DNA of 64,000 nucleotides from Actinomadura violacea (GCF_017573465.1 NZ_JAGEPF010000010.1:186001-250000); one strand, 5' to 3'; positions 1 to 7,026 are shown, counted from the stretch's first letter. The notes: generated by a model not told the origin, from the sequence alone. Program-made: numbers and translations.

Positions 1-614
1 ATGCTGCCGGTCGAGATCCGGCGGTGCGCGTGCGCGGCGTCGAACCCGAACGCGTTCTGGCGCGCGAACGACGTCACGCGGTCGGTGGTGCCGTAGCCGC
101 CCGCCGAGCTCTTCTGCTGGTCGCCGCCCGCCTCCTGGATCGAGCTGCCGGGGGTGACCGTCCAGATCTCCGTCCAGCGGTCCTGCAGGGCCGCGATGAC
201 CGTGCGGATCCCGACGGAGGCGCCGGTGTCGCTCGCATGGATGTCGCGGGACTGGACGAGCTGCCGCGCGGTCGCGTCCGGCCCGACGTCCTGCTCGACG
301 CCCTTCGGCCAGGGCGCCGCGTGCGTGATCGGCGTCCGGTCGAACTCCGGGTCCTGGTTCGCGGTGCCGTGCGGCGCCGGCCAGCCCTGCGCCTGGCCGA
401 CCATCTGCGCTTCGGCGCCGAACGGGCCCTTCGGGGAGACGACCCCGGCCAGGACCTCCCACGGGTAGCCGGTCGCGGCCAGCGGCGCCACGAGCTCCTG
501 GCCGTGCCGGACGTCGACCGGGTCGCCGAGCCGCTGTTCCGGGCTCGCTTCGGGCTGCAGGGTGATCGACCCCAGGACGGGCGAGAGCCCCTGCAGTCCC
601 TGGGGCGCGGCCAT
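1..614 (-). CDS. Hypothetical provirus protein, C-terminus beyond window
   Basis: At least 204 codons remain open from the ATG at 614 to the window edge, so only the N-terminal part is visible. The start overlaps the stop of the upstream 51-residue gene in the string TGATG, indicating translational coupling in the virion operon. The visible part has no signal peptide or membrane helix, is rich in Gly, Pro, Ala and Gln, and carries several Trp residues in beta-prone segments. Its place downstream of the capsid and membrane-protein genes suggests a virion component such as a vertex, spike or minor capsid protein, but this is inference from position; I recognise no family. Confidence 0.6.
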   Translation of the reverse strand, partial: MAAPQGLQGLSPVLGSITLQPEASPEQRLGDPVDVRHGQELVAPLAATGYPWEVLAGVVSPKGPFGAEAQMVGQAQGWPAPHGTANQDPEFDRTPITHAAPWPKGVEQDVGPDATARQLVQSRDIHASDTGASVGIRTVIAALQDRWTEIWTVTPGSSIQEAGGDQQKSSAGGYGTTDRVTSFARQNAFGFDAAHAHRRISTGS

Positions 615-769
615 CAGCGCTTCCCGCCGCTGATGATGTCGGACTCCGTGCCGCCCACGATGTTCCGGATCGCCTGGCCGGCCTTGTAGACCCCGTTCGG
701 GTTGCTCACCACCAGGTAGAGCGCGCCCAGCCCGATCAGGCCGGACAGCCACTTCTGAACGACGCTCAT
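614..769 (-). CDS. Small membrane protein (51 aa), provirus
   Basis: A 51-residue protein starts at ATG 769. An N-terminal segment (about residues 9-24, rich in Leu, Ile, Gly, Ala, Val) is predicted by eye to be a membrane helix; the rest is short and polar. It begins 3 bases after the upstream 94-residue gene and its stop overlaps the next start. Tectiviruses encode many such single-helix proteins that sit in the internal membrane, so a virion membrane protein is likely. No sequence family is recognised. Confidence 0.6.
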   Translation of the reverse strand: MSVVQKWLSGLIGLGALYLVVSNPNGVYKAGQAIRNIVGGTESDIISGGKR

Positions 770-771
770 CG

Positions 772-1056
772 TCAGTACCCCATCACTTTCAGGACGTTGT
801 CGAGCGGCGGCTTGGCGTTCCCGTACGGCACGATGATCACCGCGGCGACCGTCAGCCCGGCCAGGCCGACCGCGAAGGACGGCGCGAGCTTCTCCAGCCC
901 GGCCAGGGCCAGCGCGAGAATCGCGGTCGCCGGGAACAGGCGCCAGTTCAGCGTCTTCCAGGGCGCCTGCCCGCCGGCGAGCGGCGCGAAAATCGCGTCA
1001 TTCGCGACCGCGATTCCGCCGGCCGCGATGACCAGACCCGCCGCGCGCGACTCCAT
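772..1056 (-). CDS. Multi-helix small membrane protein (94 aa), provirus
   Basis: The 94-residue product contains about three hydrophobic stretches (roughly residues 6-27, 38-55 and 60-78) rich in Ala, Leu, Gly and Val. It lies between two other tiny membrane-protein genes in the virion operon, with gaps of 2-3 bases, so co-translation is likely. It has no recognised family. By analogy with tectivirus internal-membrane proteins it may belong to the lipid vesicle or the genome-delivery apparatus; the role is inferred from context. No clear ribosome binding site precedes the ATG, which fits coupling to the upstream stop. Confidence 0.6.
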   Translation of the reverse strand: MESRAAGLVIAAGGIAVANDAIFAPLAGGQAPWKTLNWRLFPATAILALALAGLEKLAPSFAVGLAGLTVAAVIIVPYGNAKPPLDNVLKVMGY

Positions 1057-1059
1057 CGG

Positions 1060-1164
1060 TCAGACGGTCGGGAGCTTGGACAGCACGGGCAGGGACCGCA
1101 CGCGGTCGGCCAGGACGACGCCGGCCAGGAACAGCACGGCGTACACCATGGTGGACTTCGACAT
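1060..1164 (-). CDS. Single-helix micro-protein (34 aa), provirus
   Basis: This 34-codon reading frame starts at ATG 1164 just after the stop of the 118-residue gene, in the string GTGAGCTGATCATG, with AAGGGTGA as a plausible ribosome binding site. The product begins with Met-Ser-Lys-Ser and has one hydrophobic helix (residues 7-19) followed by a short basic tail. Its length, hydrophobicity and position in a tightly packed operon support a real gene. It is probably a virion membrane protein; no homologue is recognised. Confidence 0.5.
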   Translation of the reverse strand: MSKSTMVYAVLFLAGVVLADRVRSLPVLSKLPTV

Positions 1165-1171
1165 GATCAGC

Positions 1172-1528
1172 TCACCCTTCGTGGATCGCGACGACGCGCG
1201 TCAGCTTGTCCGGGCCGCCGTTCGCCCCGGGCTCGGAGTAGTGGGTGCCGCCGGCGTACCCGGCGACGACCCGGCCGTCCGCCAGGTGCGCGTAATGCGT
1301 CGGCCCGGACACCCGGAACGGCTTGCCGCGGTCGTAGACCATGAGGCTCGACGCGGTCGACCCGCGCGGCGCGTCGGGGCGCTCCCACACCGGGACCTCC
1401 CTGCGCTTCTCCAGCGGCTCGTCCGCCTGGCGCTTGGCCGCCTGCAGGGCGGCCGTGTCGATCTCGCCGGGCGCGCGCTCCGGAGCGGGCGCGTCCGGGC
1501 GCGTCTCCTGCTCGGTCTCGTCGGACAT
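1172..1528 (-). CDS. Hypothetical provirus protein (118 aa)
   Basis: A soluble 118-residue protein with an acidic, Pro/Ala-rich N-terminal half (residues 1-50) and a C-terminal region rich in Gly, His and Tyr. The start ATG has a strong GGGAGGT ribosome binding site that lies within the last codons of the capsid gene, and the gap to that gene is 2 bases. Immediate downstream position suggests a minor capsid, scaffold or membrane-capsid linking role, but no family is recognised. Confidence 0.6.
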   Translation of the reverse strand: MSDETEQETRPDAPAPERAPGEIDTAALQAAKRQADEPLEKRREVPVWERPDAPRGSTASSLMVYDRGKPFRVSGPTHYAHLADGRVVAGYAGGTHYSEPGANGGPDKLTRVVAIHEG

Positions 1529-1530
1529 GA

Positions 1531-2703
1531 TCAGCTACCTCCCGCGATGAGCGCGTAACGGTTCTTCGACGGCGTCGCGAGCCAGTTGACCTGCGCGTAG
1601 ACCGTCACCGCGGCCCCGAACGACCCCTGGAGACGCAGCAGGGTGTTCACCTGCGTGTCGAGGTACTTGAACCGCACCTCGGCGCCGGGCGCGTTGGTGA
1701 AGTCGCGGGTGAAGTACATCGGGAAGACGCCGTTCTCCCGGCCCAGCGCCGTGTCGGGCGTCGCCGACGTCAGCCCGAAGTCCCGGCCGAGCTTGGACAG
1801 GTAGGCGTTCTTGCCCAGGTTCTTCAGCTGCACGTTGCCGATGAGCAGCTGGAACGGGTCGGGCCAGTTCGCGTCCCCGGCGGAACGCGACGTCGTCATG
1901 ATCTTGTAGACGATGTTGCGGATCGGGAACCCGATGCCGTTGGTCAGGTCGTAGTAGGCGTTGCCGGCGGGCTCGGTGTCGCTCTCGGACTTCCAGTACT
2001 GCAGGGTGCCCGGGAGCGGCGGCGTCTGCGCGAACGCCCGGCCGGACGGCGCGGCGGCCGCGGGCTCGGTGTACGAGCTCGGGTAGCCGCGGAGCCGAAG
2101 CGTCCCCTGGACGCTGGGCACCTGGTTGTAGGTGTTGGCCTGGGAGTCGATGTAGATCTCGATCTTCCAGCCCGGCTTGGACTCGTTCTGGACGGTGCCG
2201 AGCGCGTCCCGCGCGACCACTTCGAGCGGCATGAACAGAACGAAGTGGAACGACCCGGCGGTGGCGCCGGTGCCGGTCGTCGCCGAGTAGGTGATGTCCG
2301 CGCGGGGGTCGCCGACGTTGAAGTAGCCCCCGAACTTGTTCATCACCATCCAGTCGTAGCCCGTGTACTGCTGGACGACCTCGCCGCCCAGGTCGTACAG
2401 AGTGCACTTCTGGATGACCGAGAACGGGTTGTCGTTCGAGTACGACACGGAGTTCGTCGCCTGGCCGGTGACCGTCATCGTGAAGTCGAACCAGACGCCG
2501 CGCAGCCAGCCGGTCGGCGAGATGTTCCACAGCGGCATCTGCTGCTGGCTGGTGTTCTGCGTCACCTGCTGGTCGTAGTCCTGGACGTCCGACTCGTAGA
2601 CGCCCACGGGGAACGGCCAGGCGGCCGGGGGCGGCGCCTGGCCGCCGCCGCTCTTGCCGGGAGCCGGCTTGGTCGCCGTGCTCGCCGCTGTGGGAGTGGT
2701 CAC
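1531..2703 (-). CDS. Candidate double-jelly-roll major capsid protein
   Basis: The 390-residue product has a short Pro/Gly/Ala-rich N-terminal arm (1-28), then a long region rich in Tyr, Phe, Trp, Asn, Thr, Val and Gly with alternating polar/hydrophobic strands and almost no helix-forming runs, as expected for an all-beta capsid subunit of the tectivirus size class (about 350-400 residues). It is the longest gene of the virion operon and lies just downstream of the packaging ATPase, the usual neighbourhood of double-jelly-roll capsid genes. The GTG start at 2703 has the ribosome binding site GAGGAG 6-7 bases upstream. The assignment rests on composition, length and context; a structure prediction showing two stacked jelly rolls would settle it. 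A single-jelly-roll or phage structural protein is the alternative. Confidence 0.68.
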   Translation of the reverse strand: MTTPTAASTATKPAPGKSGGGQAPPPAAWPFPVGVYESDVQDYDQQVTQNTSQQQMPLWNISPTGWLRGVWFDFTMTVTGQATNSVSYSNDNPFSVIQKCTLYDLGGEVVQQYTGYDWMVMNKFGGYFNVGDPRADITYSATTGTGATAGSFHFVLFMPLEVVARDALGTVQNESKPGWKIEIYIDSQANTYNQVPSVQGTLRLRGYPSSYTEPAAAAPSGRAFAQTPPLPGTLQYWKSESDTEPAGNAYYDLTNGIGFPIRNIVYKIMTTSRSAGDANWPDPFQLLIGNVQLKNLGKNAYLSKLGRDFGLTSATPDTALGRENGVFPMYFTRDFTNAPGAEVRFKYLDTQVNTLLRLQGSFGAAVTVYAQVNWLATPSKNRYALIAGGS

Positions 2704-2713
2704 GCGCGTCTCC

Positions 2714-3151
2714 TCACGCTCGCGGAAGGATCAGGTTCGAGGGGGCACACCGGCCGAGCAGCGCGCCGACCTGCGCGCGCTGGTCCTCCACCGTCACGCG
2801 CGGGATCAGCTCGCGGCCGCCGGCGCGGTGGTCCGGATCGGCCAGCCGCATCCCGGCGTCATACGCCGTCCGGTTCGTGGCCAGGAACGACGCAGCCTCG
2901 CACGCGCTCATCGAGCACGGCGCGATGCATACGAACGCGTACCACTGCTCGTTGTGGTGCTGGTGGCGGACGGCGTCCCGGCGGGTGGCGTAGAGCTCCC
3001 CGTCGGAGTCGCCATCCTGCAGCCGCACCGCGAACCACTGCCCGATCGCGTCGTCGCCGATCGCCGCCCGGTGAAGGTTGTAGGTGTCGGCCACCCTCTT
3101 CGCCGCGTCCGAATGCGGCTCGCCCGTCTTCGGGCAGTTCAGGTCATGCAC
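2714..3151 (-). CDS. Hypothetical provirus protein (145 aa, start uncertain)
   Basis: The product lies between the packaging ATPase and the capsid gene. A GTG at 3151 gives 145 residues; an ATG at 3202 would give 162 and overlap the ATPase by 35 bases. Neither has a convincing ribosome binding site; the GTG start is preferred because it avoids the overlap. The protein contains several Cys and His residues, including a central HQHH cluster and a Cys-x4-Cys-x4-Cys arrangement, so metal binding is possible. No membrane segment is seen and no family is recognised. Position suggests an assembly or packaging role. Confidence 0.55.
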   Translation of the reverse strand: MHDLNCPKTGEPHSDAAKRVADTYNLHRAAIGDDAIGQWFAVRLQDGDSDGELYATRRDAVRHQHHNEQWYAFVCIAPCSMSACEAASFLATNRTAYDAGMRLADPDHRAGGRELIPRVTVEDQRAQVGALLGRCAPSNLILPRA

Positions 3152-3167
3152 ATTCCCATTAGAACCC

Positions 3168-3902
3168 CTACGGGCCCAGAATGGCCATTTCCCCAGCGGC
3201 ATTTATGTAAAGGAACTCGTAGCGCTCAAGCGTCAGAACATGCCGTTCTATTTCCTGCGGGTCAATTCCTCCCGCAAGTTGCCCGTAGCGTTCCCGGTTC
3301 TTTTTGTCGTTGTCTGGCGCCAAAAAGAAATGCGAGGGACAGTTGAACACGAAACCGGGTAGCGGCGCCTTCTGTGTCCCGCTTGGCTTCTGTGTCGCCA
3401 TCCACGCACCACAGCCCACACCGCCACCACGCGTCAGCACGGCCAGGAGCTCGTCCGTCAGCCCGAGCTCGCCGACGATGCCGTAGATCTCGTCCAGCAT
3501 CAGGATCGAGTTGCCTCGCTTGTACCCGTCGAGGATGCCCGCGCGGAACTCCTGCTGGAGCCGCGGGTTGTCCACGTCCGGATCCATCGTGTGCCGCGGC
3601 CACAGCGTGTACCCGGCCGGGCGGTTCCACGGCGTCGGCGCCGGCGGCCAGTGCGCGACCTCGCGGAACCCCAGGTGCTCCGACCAGCGCGAGACGGTGC
3701 GATCGCCGGGCTTCATGCAGAACGCGACCGCGCGCGGGTCGCGCTTCGGGTCGCCTTTCAACGTCGAGGCGAGCAGCTGGAACAGCAGCCAGCTCTTGCC
3801 GGCGCGCTGCGTCGGCCCGAACGCCACGACGTGTTCGCCGGGCTTGTACGTCCAGTACTTGCGCAGGAACGTGCCGCGGTCAAGCCGCAGGACTCTGGAC
3901 AT
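3168..3902 (-). CDS. HerA/FtsK-superfamily (A32-like) genome-packaging ATPase
   Basis: The 244-residue protein has a Walker A loop GPTQRAGKS (residues 29-37), a Walker B strand ILMLDE ending in Asp137-Glu138, and a sensor-type Gln in the ATQKP segment near residue 171. This architecture and size fit the compact packaging ATPases of membrane-containing double-jelly-roll viruses (PRD1 P9, A32 family), which pump DNA into the preformed shell. The ATG at 3902 has GGTGG about 6 bases upstream; the gene overlaps the upstream one by 23 bases. A Zot-like filamentous-phage ATPase is the main alternative, but it would not be paired with a 390-residue beta-rich capsid protein. Confidence 0.8.
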   Translation of the reverse strand: MSRVLRLDRGTFLRKYWTYKPGEHVVAFGPTQRAGKSWLLFQLLASTLKGDPKRDPRAVAFCMKPGDRTVSRWSEHLGFREVAHWPPAPTPWNRPAGYTLWPRHTMDPDVDNPRLQQEFRAGILDGYKRGNSILMLDEIYGIVGELGLTDELLAVLTRGGGVGCGAWMATQKPSGTQKAPLPGFVFNCPSHFFLAPDNDKKNRERYGQLAGGIDPQEIERHVLTLERYEFLYINAAGEMAILGP

Positions 3903-4545
3903 TCGCGGCCACCAGCATCTCCATGTGCGCGCGGACGTCCGCGCTGAACGCGGCCGCGGCCGCCGTCGCCTGCTCGTCGACGGGCGCGCGCCAGACCTGC
4001 GAGGTCGCCATGGCGAACGGCACCACCGCGATCACCGCGGGCAGGACCCATCCGGCCGAGCCGCTCGTGAGCGACTCGACACCCCGCCTGATCACGGCGT
4101 TGTTGCACGCGGCCAGGTCGACGGCCTTCGCGACGCCGGCGGCGTGCTGGTCGATCACCTGGCCCTGCAGCCGCAGCCGGACGCCCAGATCGCCCGGCAC
4201 CGGGACGATGGCGGAGGTGAGCGCGAGCGCCTGCAGGCTCTCGGCGATCGCCCCGGCGTACGTGCCGGGCGCGGGCGCGGCCGCCGCCGGCGAGGCCTTC
4301 GCCGACCGCCTCGGCGCGCCGCGGCCGCCGCCGCGCGGCGCCTTCGCCGTCCGCGTCCGGGAGTGCCGCGCGTCGTCGGGCGACGGCGCGGGCGCGGCCG
4401 CCTGGCCGTCGTCGTCGACGTCGCGCGGCGCCGGCGCCGGCGCGGGCGGCTCGTCCGCCGCGGGCGCGGCCATCGACTTGGCGAACCGGCGTTCGACGTC
4501 GTCCGCTGCGAGTTCCGTTCCGTCCGGGGTCTTCAGCTTCGGCAC
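3880..4545 (-). CDS. Hypothetical membrane-linked provirus protein (221 aa)
   Basis: The GTG at 4545 is chosen because GGAG lies 7 bases upstream; a longer frame up to 4587 lacks a site. The first 90 residues are a low-complexity Pro/Ala/Asp then Arg-rich disordered region. The C-terminal half is helical, Ala-rich, with a possible membrane helix near residues 175-192 (GWVLPAVIAVVPFAMAT). The start overlaps the preceding 47-residue gene and the stop overlaps the ATPase start. The role is unknown; a virion or packaging accessory is inferred from the operon. Confidence 0.55.
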   Translation of the reverse strand: MPKLKTPDGTELAADDVERRFAKSMAAPAADEPPAPAPAPRDVDDDGQAAAPAPSPDDARHSRTRTAKAPRGGGRGAPRRSAKASPAAAAPAPGTYAGAIAESLQALALTSAIVPVPGDLGVRLRLQGQVIDQHAAGVAKAVDLAACNNAVIRRGVESLTSGSAGWVLPAVIAVVPFAMATSQVWRAPVDEQATAAAAAFSADVRAHMEMLVAANVQSPAA

Positions 4546-4676
4546 AACGCCACTCCGATCGCGACCAGGCCCAGAACCACGGCGCAAATCGCGACCGCGG
4601 CGACCGCTATCAGACCCGACGAAACACGTTCGCCAACGCGTTCGATCGTGTCGCGGGTGTTCTTCAGCGGGTTCAC
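4533..4676 (-). CDS. Single-helix small membrane protein (47 aa), provirus
   Basis: A GTG-initiated 47-residue frame is the first gene of the leftward virion operon. Residues 1-18 are polar and charged; residues 22-44 form a long hydrophobic Ala/Val/Ile/Leu helix ending in Cys-Arg-Ser. Its last codons overlap the next start. A TATGGT hexamer lies 7 bases before the GTG, so the mRNA may be leaderless. Probably a virion membrane protein; no family recognised. Confidence 0.5.
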   Translation of the reverse strand: MNPLKNTRDTIERVGERVSSGLIAVAAVAICAVVLGLVAIGVALCRS

Positions 4677-4718
4677 GTATCTACCATAACTTCAGGACCC
4701 GAAAAAGCGAGGTGGGCA
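4677..4718. promoter_or_regulatory. Divergent promoter between late and early provirus operons
   Basis: Only 42 bases separate the GTG of the leftward virion operon (4676) from the ATG of the rightward operon (4719), and the base composition here is unusually AT-rich. On the minus strand TATGGT sits 7 bases before the GTG, compatible with a -10 box and a leaderless transcript. On the plus strand GAGGTGG serves as a ribosome binding site for 4719. The two operons must share control elements in this gap or inside the first codons. Confidence 0.4.
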
Positions 4719-5054
4719 ATGCCGCGAGGACCGGCTAGGAACTGGACCCAGGTGGCGGCGCACACGCAACAGGCGTTGCCATTTGTCCGGGCAGCGCTGG
4801 AATACGGCCACGATGTGGAACTTCAGATAACAGAAGTCGCAGAAGGCGAAGCAATGGAGTTGCGGCGCGGGTTGTTCAACGCGGCGAAGCTGCACGGCGT
4901 GTCTCTGCACTGCAACGCCGCACGGCAGAAGGACGGGACGTTCACGCTCACCTACGCCGTGCATTCCAAGACGGCCGGGCGGGCGCACGTGATGAACAAG
5001 CACGGCGAGGACCGTACGCGCTGGCCGTACGACCCGCGCGGGAAGGGGAAGTGA
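4719..5054 (+). CDS. Hypothetical provirus early protein (111 aa)
   Basis: The first gene of the rightward operon encodes a 111-residue basic soluble protein with mixed alpha/beta character: a helix around residues 10-30, a strand pair (DVELQIT), a helix with Arg-Arg-Gly, then strands ending in HSKTAGRAHV and a basic tail. It has the ribosome binding site GAGGTGG. No membrane segment or known motif is evident. Its place opposite the virion genes suggests an early replication, regulatory or nucleic-acid-binding function, which is inference only. Confidence 0.6.
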   Translation: MPRGPARNWTQVAAHTQQALPFVRAALEYGHDVELQITEVAEGEAMELRRGLFNAAKLHGVSLHCNAARQKDGTFTLTYAVHSKTAGRAHVMNKHGEDRTRWPYDPRGKGK

Positions 5055-5467
5055 TGGACCGGCACACCCACGGGCCGAACGGCGAGTACATCCCGCTGGA
5101 CGCCGACGCCGTCGAGACGGCGGAGGTCGCCGAGGCGGCCACGGAGGTCGCCGAGACGACCGCGGCCGCGGACGTCGAGGTTGCGAAGGTCGAGGCCGAG
5201 CGCGACGTCGAGCTCGCGAAGATCGACGTCGAGCGCGAGGAGATCTGGCAGGAAGGACGCGTGTCCAGGCTCGAAGGGGAGATCGCGGGGATGCGCGAGG
5301 TCCTCGACCGGATCGCGCCGCCCGAGCCCGAGCCGGTCGAGCCGCCGGCGCCGGTCGTCGTCGAGCCGGAGCCCGAGCCCGAGCCCGAGCCGGTCGCGCC
5401 GGCGCCCGAGCCCGCGCCGGAGCCGAAGGGCAAGAAGAAGGCCGGGTTCTGGGACGGCTACCAGTAA
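5054..5467 (+). CDS. Coiled-coil protein with Pro-Glu repeat tail (137 aa)
   Basis: The ATG at 5054 overlaps the previous stop (GTGATG; a GTG at 5051 is also possible). Residues 15-90 are an Ala/Glu/Val-rich helix with heptad spacing, likely a coiled coil. Residues 92-125 are a rigid Pro-Glu/Pro-Val repeat segment, followed by a Gly-Lys-Lys-Lys basic patch and a short aromatic end, GFWDGYQ. The layout resembles a spacer or tether that presents a terminal peptide to a partner. The function is unknown. The 3' untranslated stretch contains a short CGCGCC/GGCGCG hairpin at 5471-5484. Confidence 0.6.
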   Translation: MDRHTHGPNGEYIPLDADAVETAEVAEAATEVAETTAAADVEVAKVEAERDVELAKIDVEREEIWQEGRVSRLEGEIAGMREVLDRIAPPEPEPVEPPAPVVVEPEPEPEPEPVAPAPEPAPEPKGKKKAGFWDGYQ

Positions 5468-5508
5468 CAGCGCGCGCCCAGGCGCGTATATGGGGCCTTT
5501 TTCCGCCG

Positions 5509-5529
5509 GCCGGGCTAAATTAGCCCGGC
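5509..5529. promoter_or_regulatory. Perfect palindrome upstream of AlpA-like gene
   Basis: GCCGGGCTAA and TTAGCCCGGC form 10-base arms around a single central A, in an otherwise gene-free 123-base gap and 61 bases before the HTH gene at 5591. It could be an operator for the adjacent regulator or the stem of a terminator for the 5054-5467 gene, although no T-run follows. The AT core inside GC-rich arms is typical of a protein-binding site. Confidence 0.4.
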
Positions 5530-5590
5530 AAATTGCCCCGGCCCGATATTCACGCACATACGCACGCGTCACGCCCGAAAGGGGCAGATC

Positions 5591-5845
5591 ATGAAAGAAT
5601 CCAAGCCCTCTGACTACTACACCGCGCGGGAGGTCGCCGACCGCATGGGCGTGAGCAAGATGACCATCTACCGCATGGCCCGCTCGGGCGACCTGCCGGG
5701 CGCCATCCCCTTCGGACCCAGGCTCATCAGGATCCACAAGGTCACCTTCGACCTGTACCTCGCCGAGCAGCAGGGACCGCCCGCCGGCGACGTCGACCAG
5801 GTCCACTTCCAGATGGACAACGAAGAGAGCGAGACCCTGCGATGA
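5591..5845 (+). CDS. AlpA/excisionase-family helix-turn-helix protein
   Basis: The 84-residue protein contains a MerR/AlpA-type winged HTH (residues 9-58) with the usual pattern: YTAREVADRMGVSKMTIYRM followed by an Arg-Ser-Gly-Asp-Leu-Pro wing, and an Arg-Leu-Ile-Arg-Ile segment ending in a helix. Such proteins act as excisionases or operon activators in integrated elements. AAAGGGG precedes the ATG, and the stop overlaps the next gene as ATGA. As the only clear regulator in the visible element it is a candidate for binding the 5509-5529 palindrome and for controlling the integrase or the divergent promoter. Confidence 0.75.
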   Translation: MKESKPSDYYTAREVADRMGVSKMTIYRMARSGDLPGAIPFGPRLIRIHKVTFDLYLAEQQGPPAGDVDQVHFQMDNEESETLR

Positions 5846-6345
5846 GCCCGCTGAAGGTCACCGTCCAGGACGACGACAACGGCCAGATCACCATCATCGC
5901 CGGCGGCATCATCCGGACGTTCCAGACCGGCCCCCGCGAGGTCGTCACCGTCGCCGACGAGGCCCAGGAGCTCGCCGGCGACGTCGGCGACGTCGCCGCG
6001 GCGGCCGCCGAGCCGGACAGGCCCGGGCACTGCGACGGATGCGGCAACGACGACGGGCCCTCCTGGTGCCCGGGCGTCGCCGCCGTGGCCGCCGCCGAGC
6101 CCCCCCGGCCGCGCAGGTACCCGTGCACGGAGTGCGGCCGCGGCCTCTCCGAGTCCCGTGCGATCAAGGGCTACAACTGCCCCGAGCACGTCGACCACGT
6201 CCTGATGCGCGCCCGGACCGCGCACGACGCCTTCGCCAAGATGATCGGCCTCCAGACCGATGCCGACTTCGATCGGCTCACGGACAAACAGCGTGCGGCC
6301 TGGCGCGCGGCGGCCGCCGCGGTGATCGAAGACATCTCCGGGTGA
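5842..6345 (+). CDS. Zinc-ribbon hypothetical protein (167 aa)
   Basis: The product has an N-terminal beta-strand segment (residues 1-40) and two Cys clusters: HCDGCGNDDGPSWC near residues 60-75 and YPCTECGRGLSESRAIKGYNC near 93-113, followed by His, consistent with one or two zinc ribbons. The C-terminal 50 residues are helical. The gene overlaps both neighbours (ATGA and GTGA), so it is co-translated with the HTH regulator and the VRR-NUC nuclease. DNA or protein binding is likely, but the exact role is unknown. Confidence 0.6.
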   Translation: MSPLKVTVQDDDNGQITIIAGGIIRTFQTGPREVVTVADEAQELAGDVGDVAAAAAEPDRPGHCDGCGNDDGPSWCPGVAAVAAAEPPRPRRYPCTECGRGLSESRAIKGYNCPEHVDHVLMRARTAHDAFAKMIGLQTDADFDRLTDKQRAAWRAAAAAVIEDISG

Positions 6346-6653
6346 ACGAGCCCGAGCTCGAACGGGAGGTGCGGCGCCTCCTGGTCGAGCACGGGCTCAT
6401 GCTGCGCGCGTTCCACGTGCCCGACGCGCGCGGCATGACCCGCGGCCTACCGGACTGGATCATCATCGGCCGGACGGTCCTGTGGCGCGAGCTCAAGAGC
6501 GCGCACGGCGGCGTCCGGCCCGAGCAATGGGCGATCGGCGACGCACTCCTGGCCGCCGGCGAGGACTGGTCGATCTGGCGCCCGGCCGATCTGGCGTCCG
6601 GCCGGATCCTCGCCGAGCTGCAGCGCGCGGCCGCCCCGTACAAACGCCTGTAG
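6342..6653 (+). CDS. VRR-NUC domain nuclease
   Basis: The GTG start at 6342 overlaps the upstream stop and yields 103 residues. The PD-(D/E)xK core is visible: GLPDWIII with Asp38 and LWRELKS with Glu50 and Lys52, preceded by an N-terminal helix and followed by a helix with Glu-Gln. Stand-alone VRR-NUC proteins of about 100 residues are common in phages and act as structure-specific or Holliday-junction-type nucleases in replication or recombination. It ends the rightward operon and is followed by a strong hairpin. Confidence 0.75.
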   Translation: MNEPELEREVRRLLVEHGLMLRAFHVPDARGMTRGLPDWIIIGRTVLWRELKSAHGGVRPEQWAIGDALLAAGEDWSIWRPADLASGRILAELQRAAAPYKRL

Positions 6654-6676
6654 CCTGCGTGGTGAGGGCGCACAAC

Positions 6677-6704
6677 CCCCGGGCGAACGCGCACCCGCCC
6701 GGGG
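6677..6704 (+). terminator. Hairpin terminator of the early provirus operon
   Basis: CCCCGGGCG and CGCCCGGGG form a 9-bp stem with a 10-base loop, 24 bases after the VRR-NUC stop. No T-run follows, as is common in high-GC actinomycetes. The rest of 6705-6807 shows no gene. Confidence 0.5.
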
Positions 6705-6807
6705 CGCCAGTGCGGTCCGCCGGAGGTGCACCGAAGGCGTGGCGAACCCGGCCGGGGGGACCCTCCCACAGCCTCATTTCAGATCGCGTTTTTGAACGCG
6801 TCCCAGG

Positions 6808-6951
6808 TCAGGGGCCGGTACGGCGCCGGAGGTTCCTGACCTGGCGCGTCAGCGTCTCGACGCGGTACGCCAGGTAGACGCACATGCCGGCCAGGGACAC
6901 GAACACGGTTCCGATCACGATCCACATCGCGGCCAGCTCGCCCTCAATCAC
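6808..6951 (-). CDS. Small single-helix membrane protein (47 aa)
   Basis: A GTG at 6951 preceded by GGGAG gives 47 residues: a short acidic start, one long membrane helix (residues 10-29, Val/Ile/Leu-rich) and a basic C-terminus with TRQVRNLRRR. The positive-inside rule places the tail in the cytoplasm. It lies between two hairpins, downstream of the integrase operon terminator, so it may have its own promoter. Phage-borne single-helix proteins of this kind can be holin-like or exclusion proteins, but no family is recognised. Confidence 0.45.
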   Translation of the reverse strand: MIEGELAAMWIVIGTVFVSLAGMCVYLAYRVETLTRQVRNLRRRTGP

Positions 6952-6987
6952 GCCGTCTCCCGTCAGCCCAGTCGCCCCGATGCATGG

Positions 6988-7026
6988 GAGGGCCCCCGAA
7001 CGCGGGGCGGTGGTTCGGGGGCCCTC
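6988..7026 (-). terminator. Strong 14-bp hairpin after the integrase operon
   Basis: GAGGGCCCCCGAAC and GTTCGGGGGCCCTC are perfectly complementary with an 11-base loop. The hairpin lies 44 bases beyond the stop of the leftward zinc-finger gene (7070) and probably terminates the integrase operon. Confidence 0.6.

Noticed and set aside
3168..3902. Zot-like ATPase of a filamentous phage
   Set aside because: Walker motifs fit both, but the 390-residue beta-rich capsid gene and several tiny membrane proteins without inovirus-type coat genes fit a tectivirus-like virion better.
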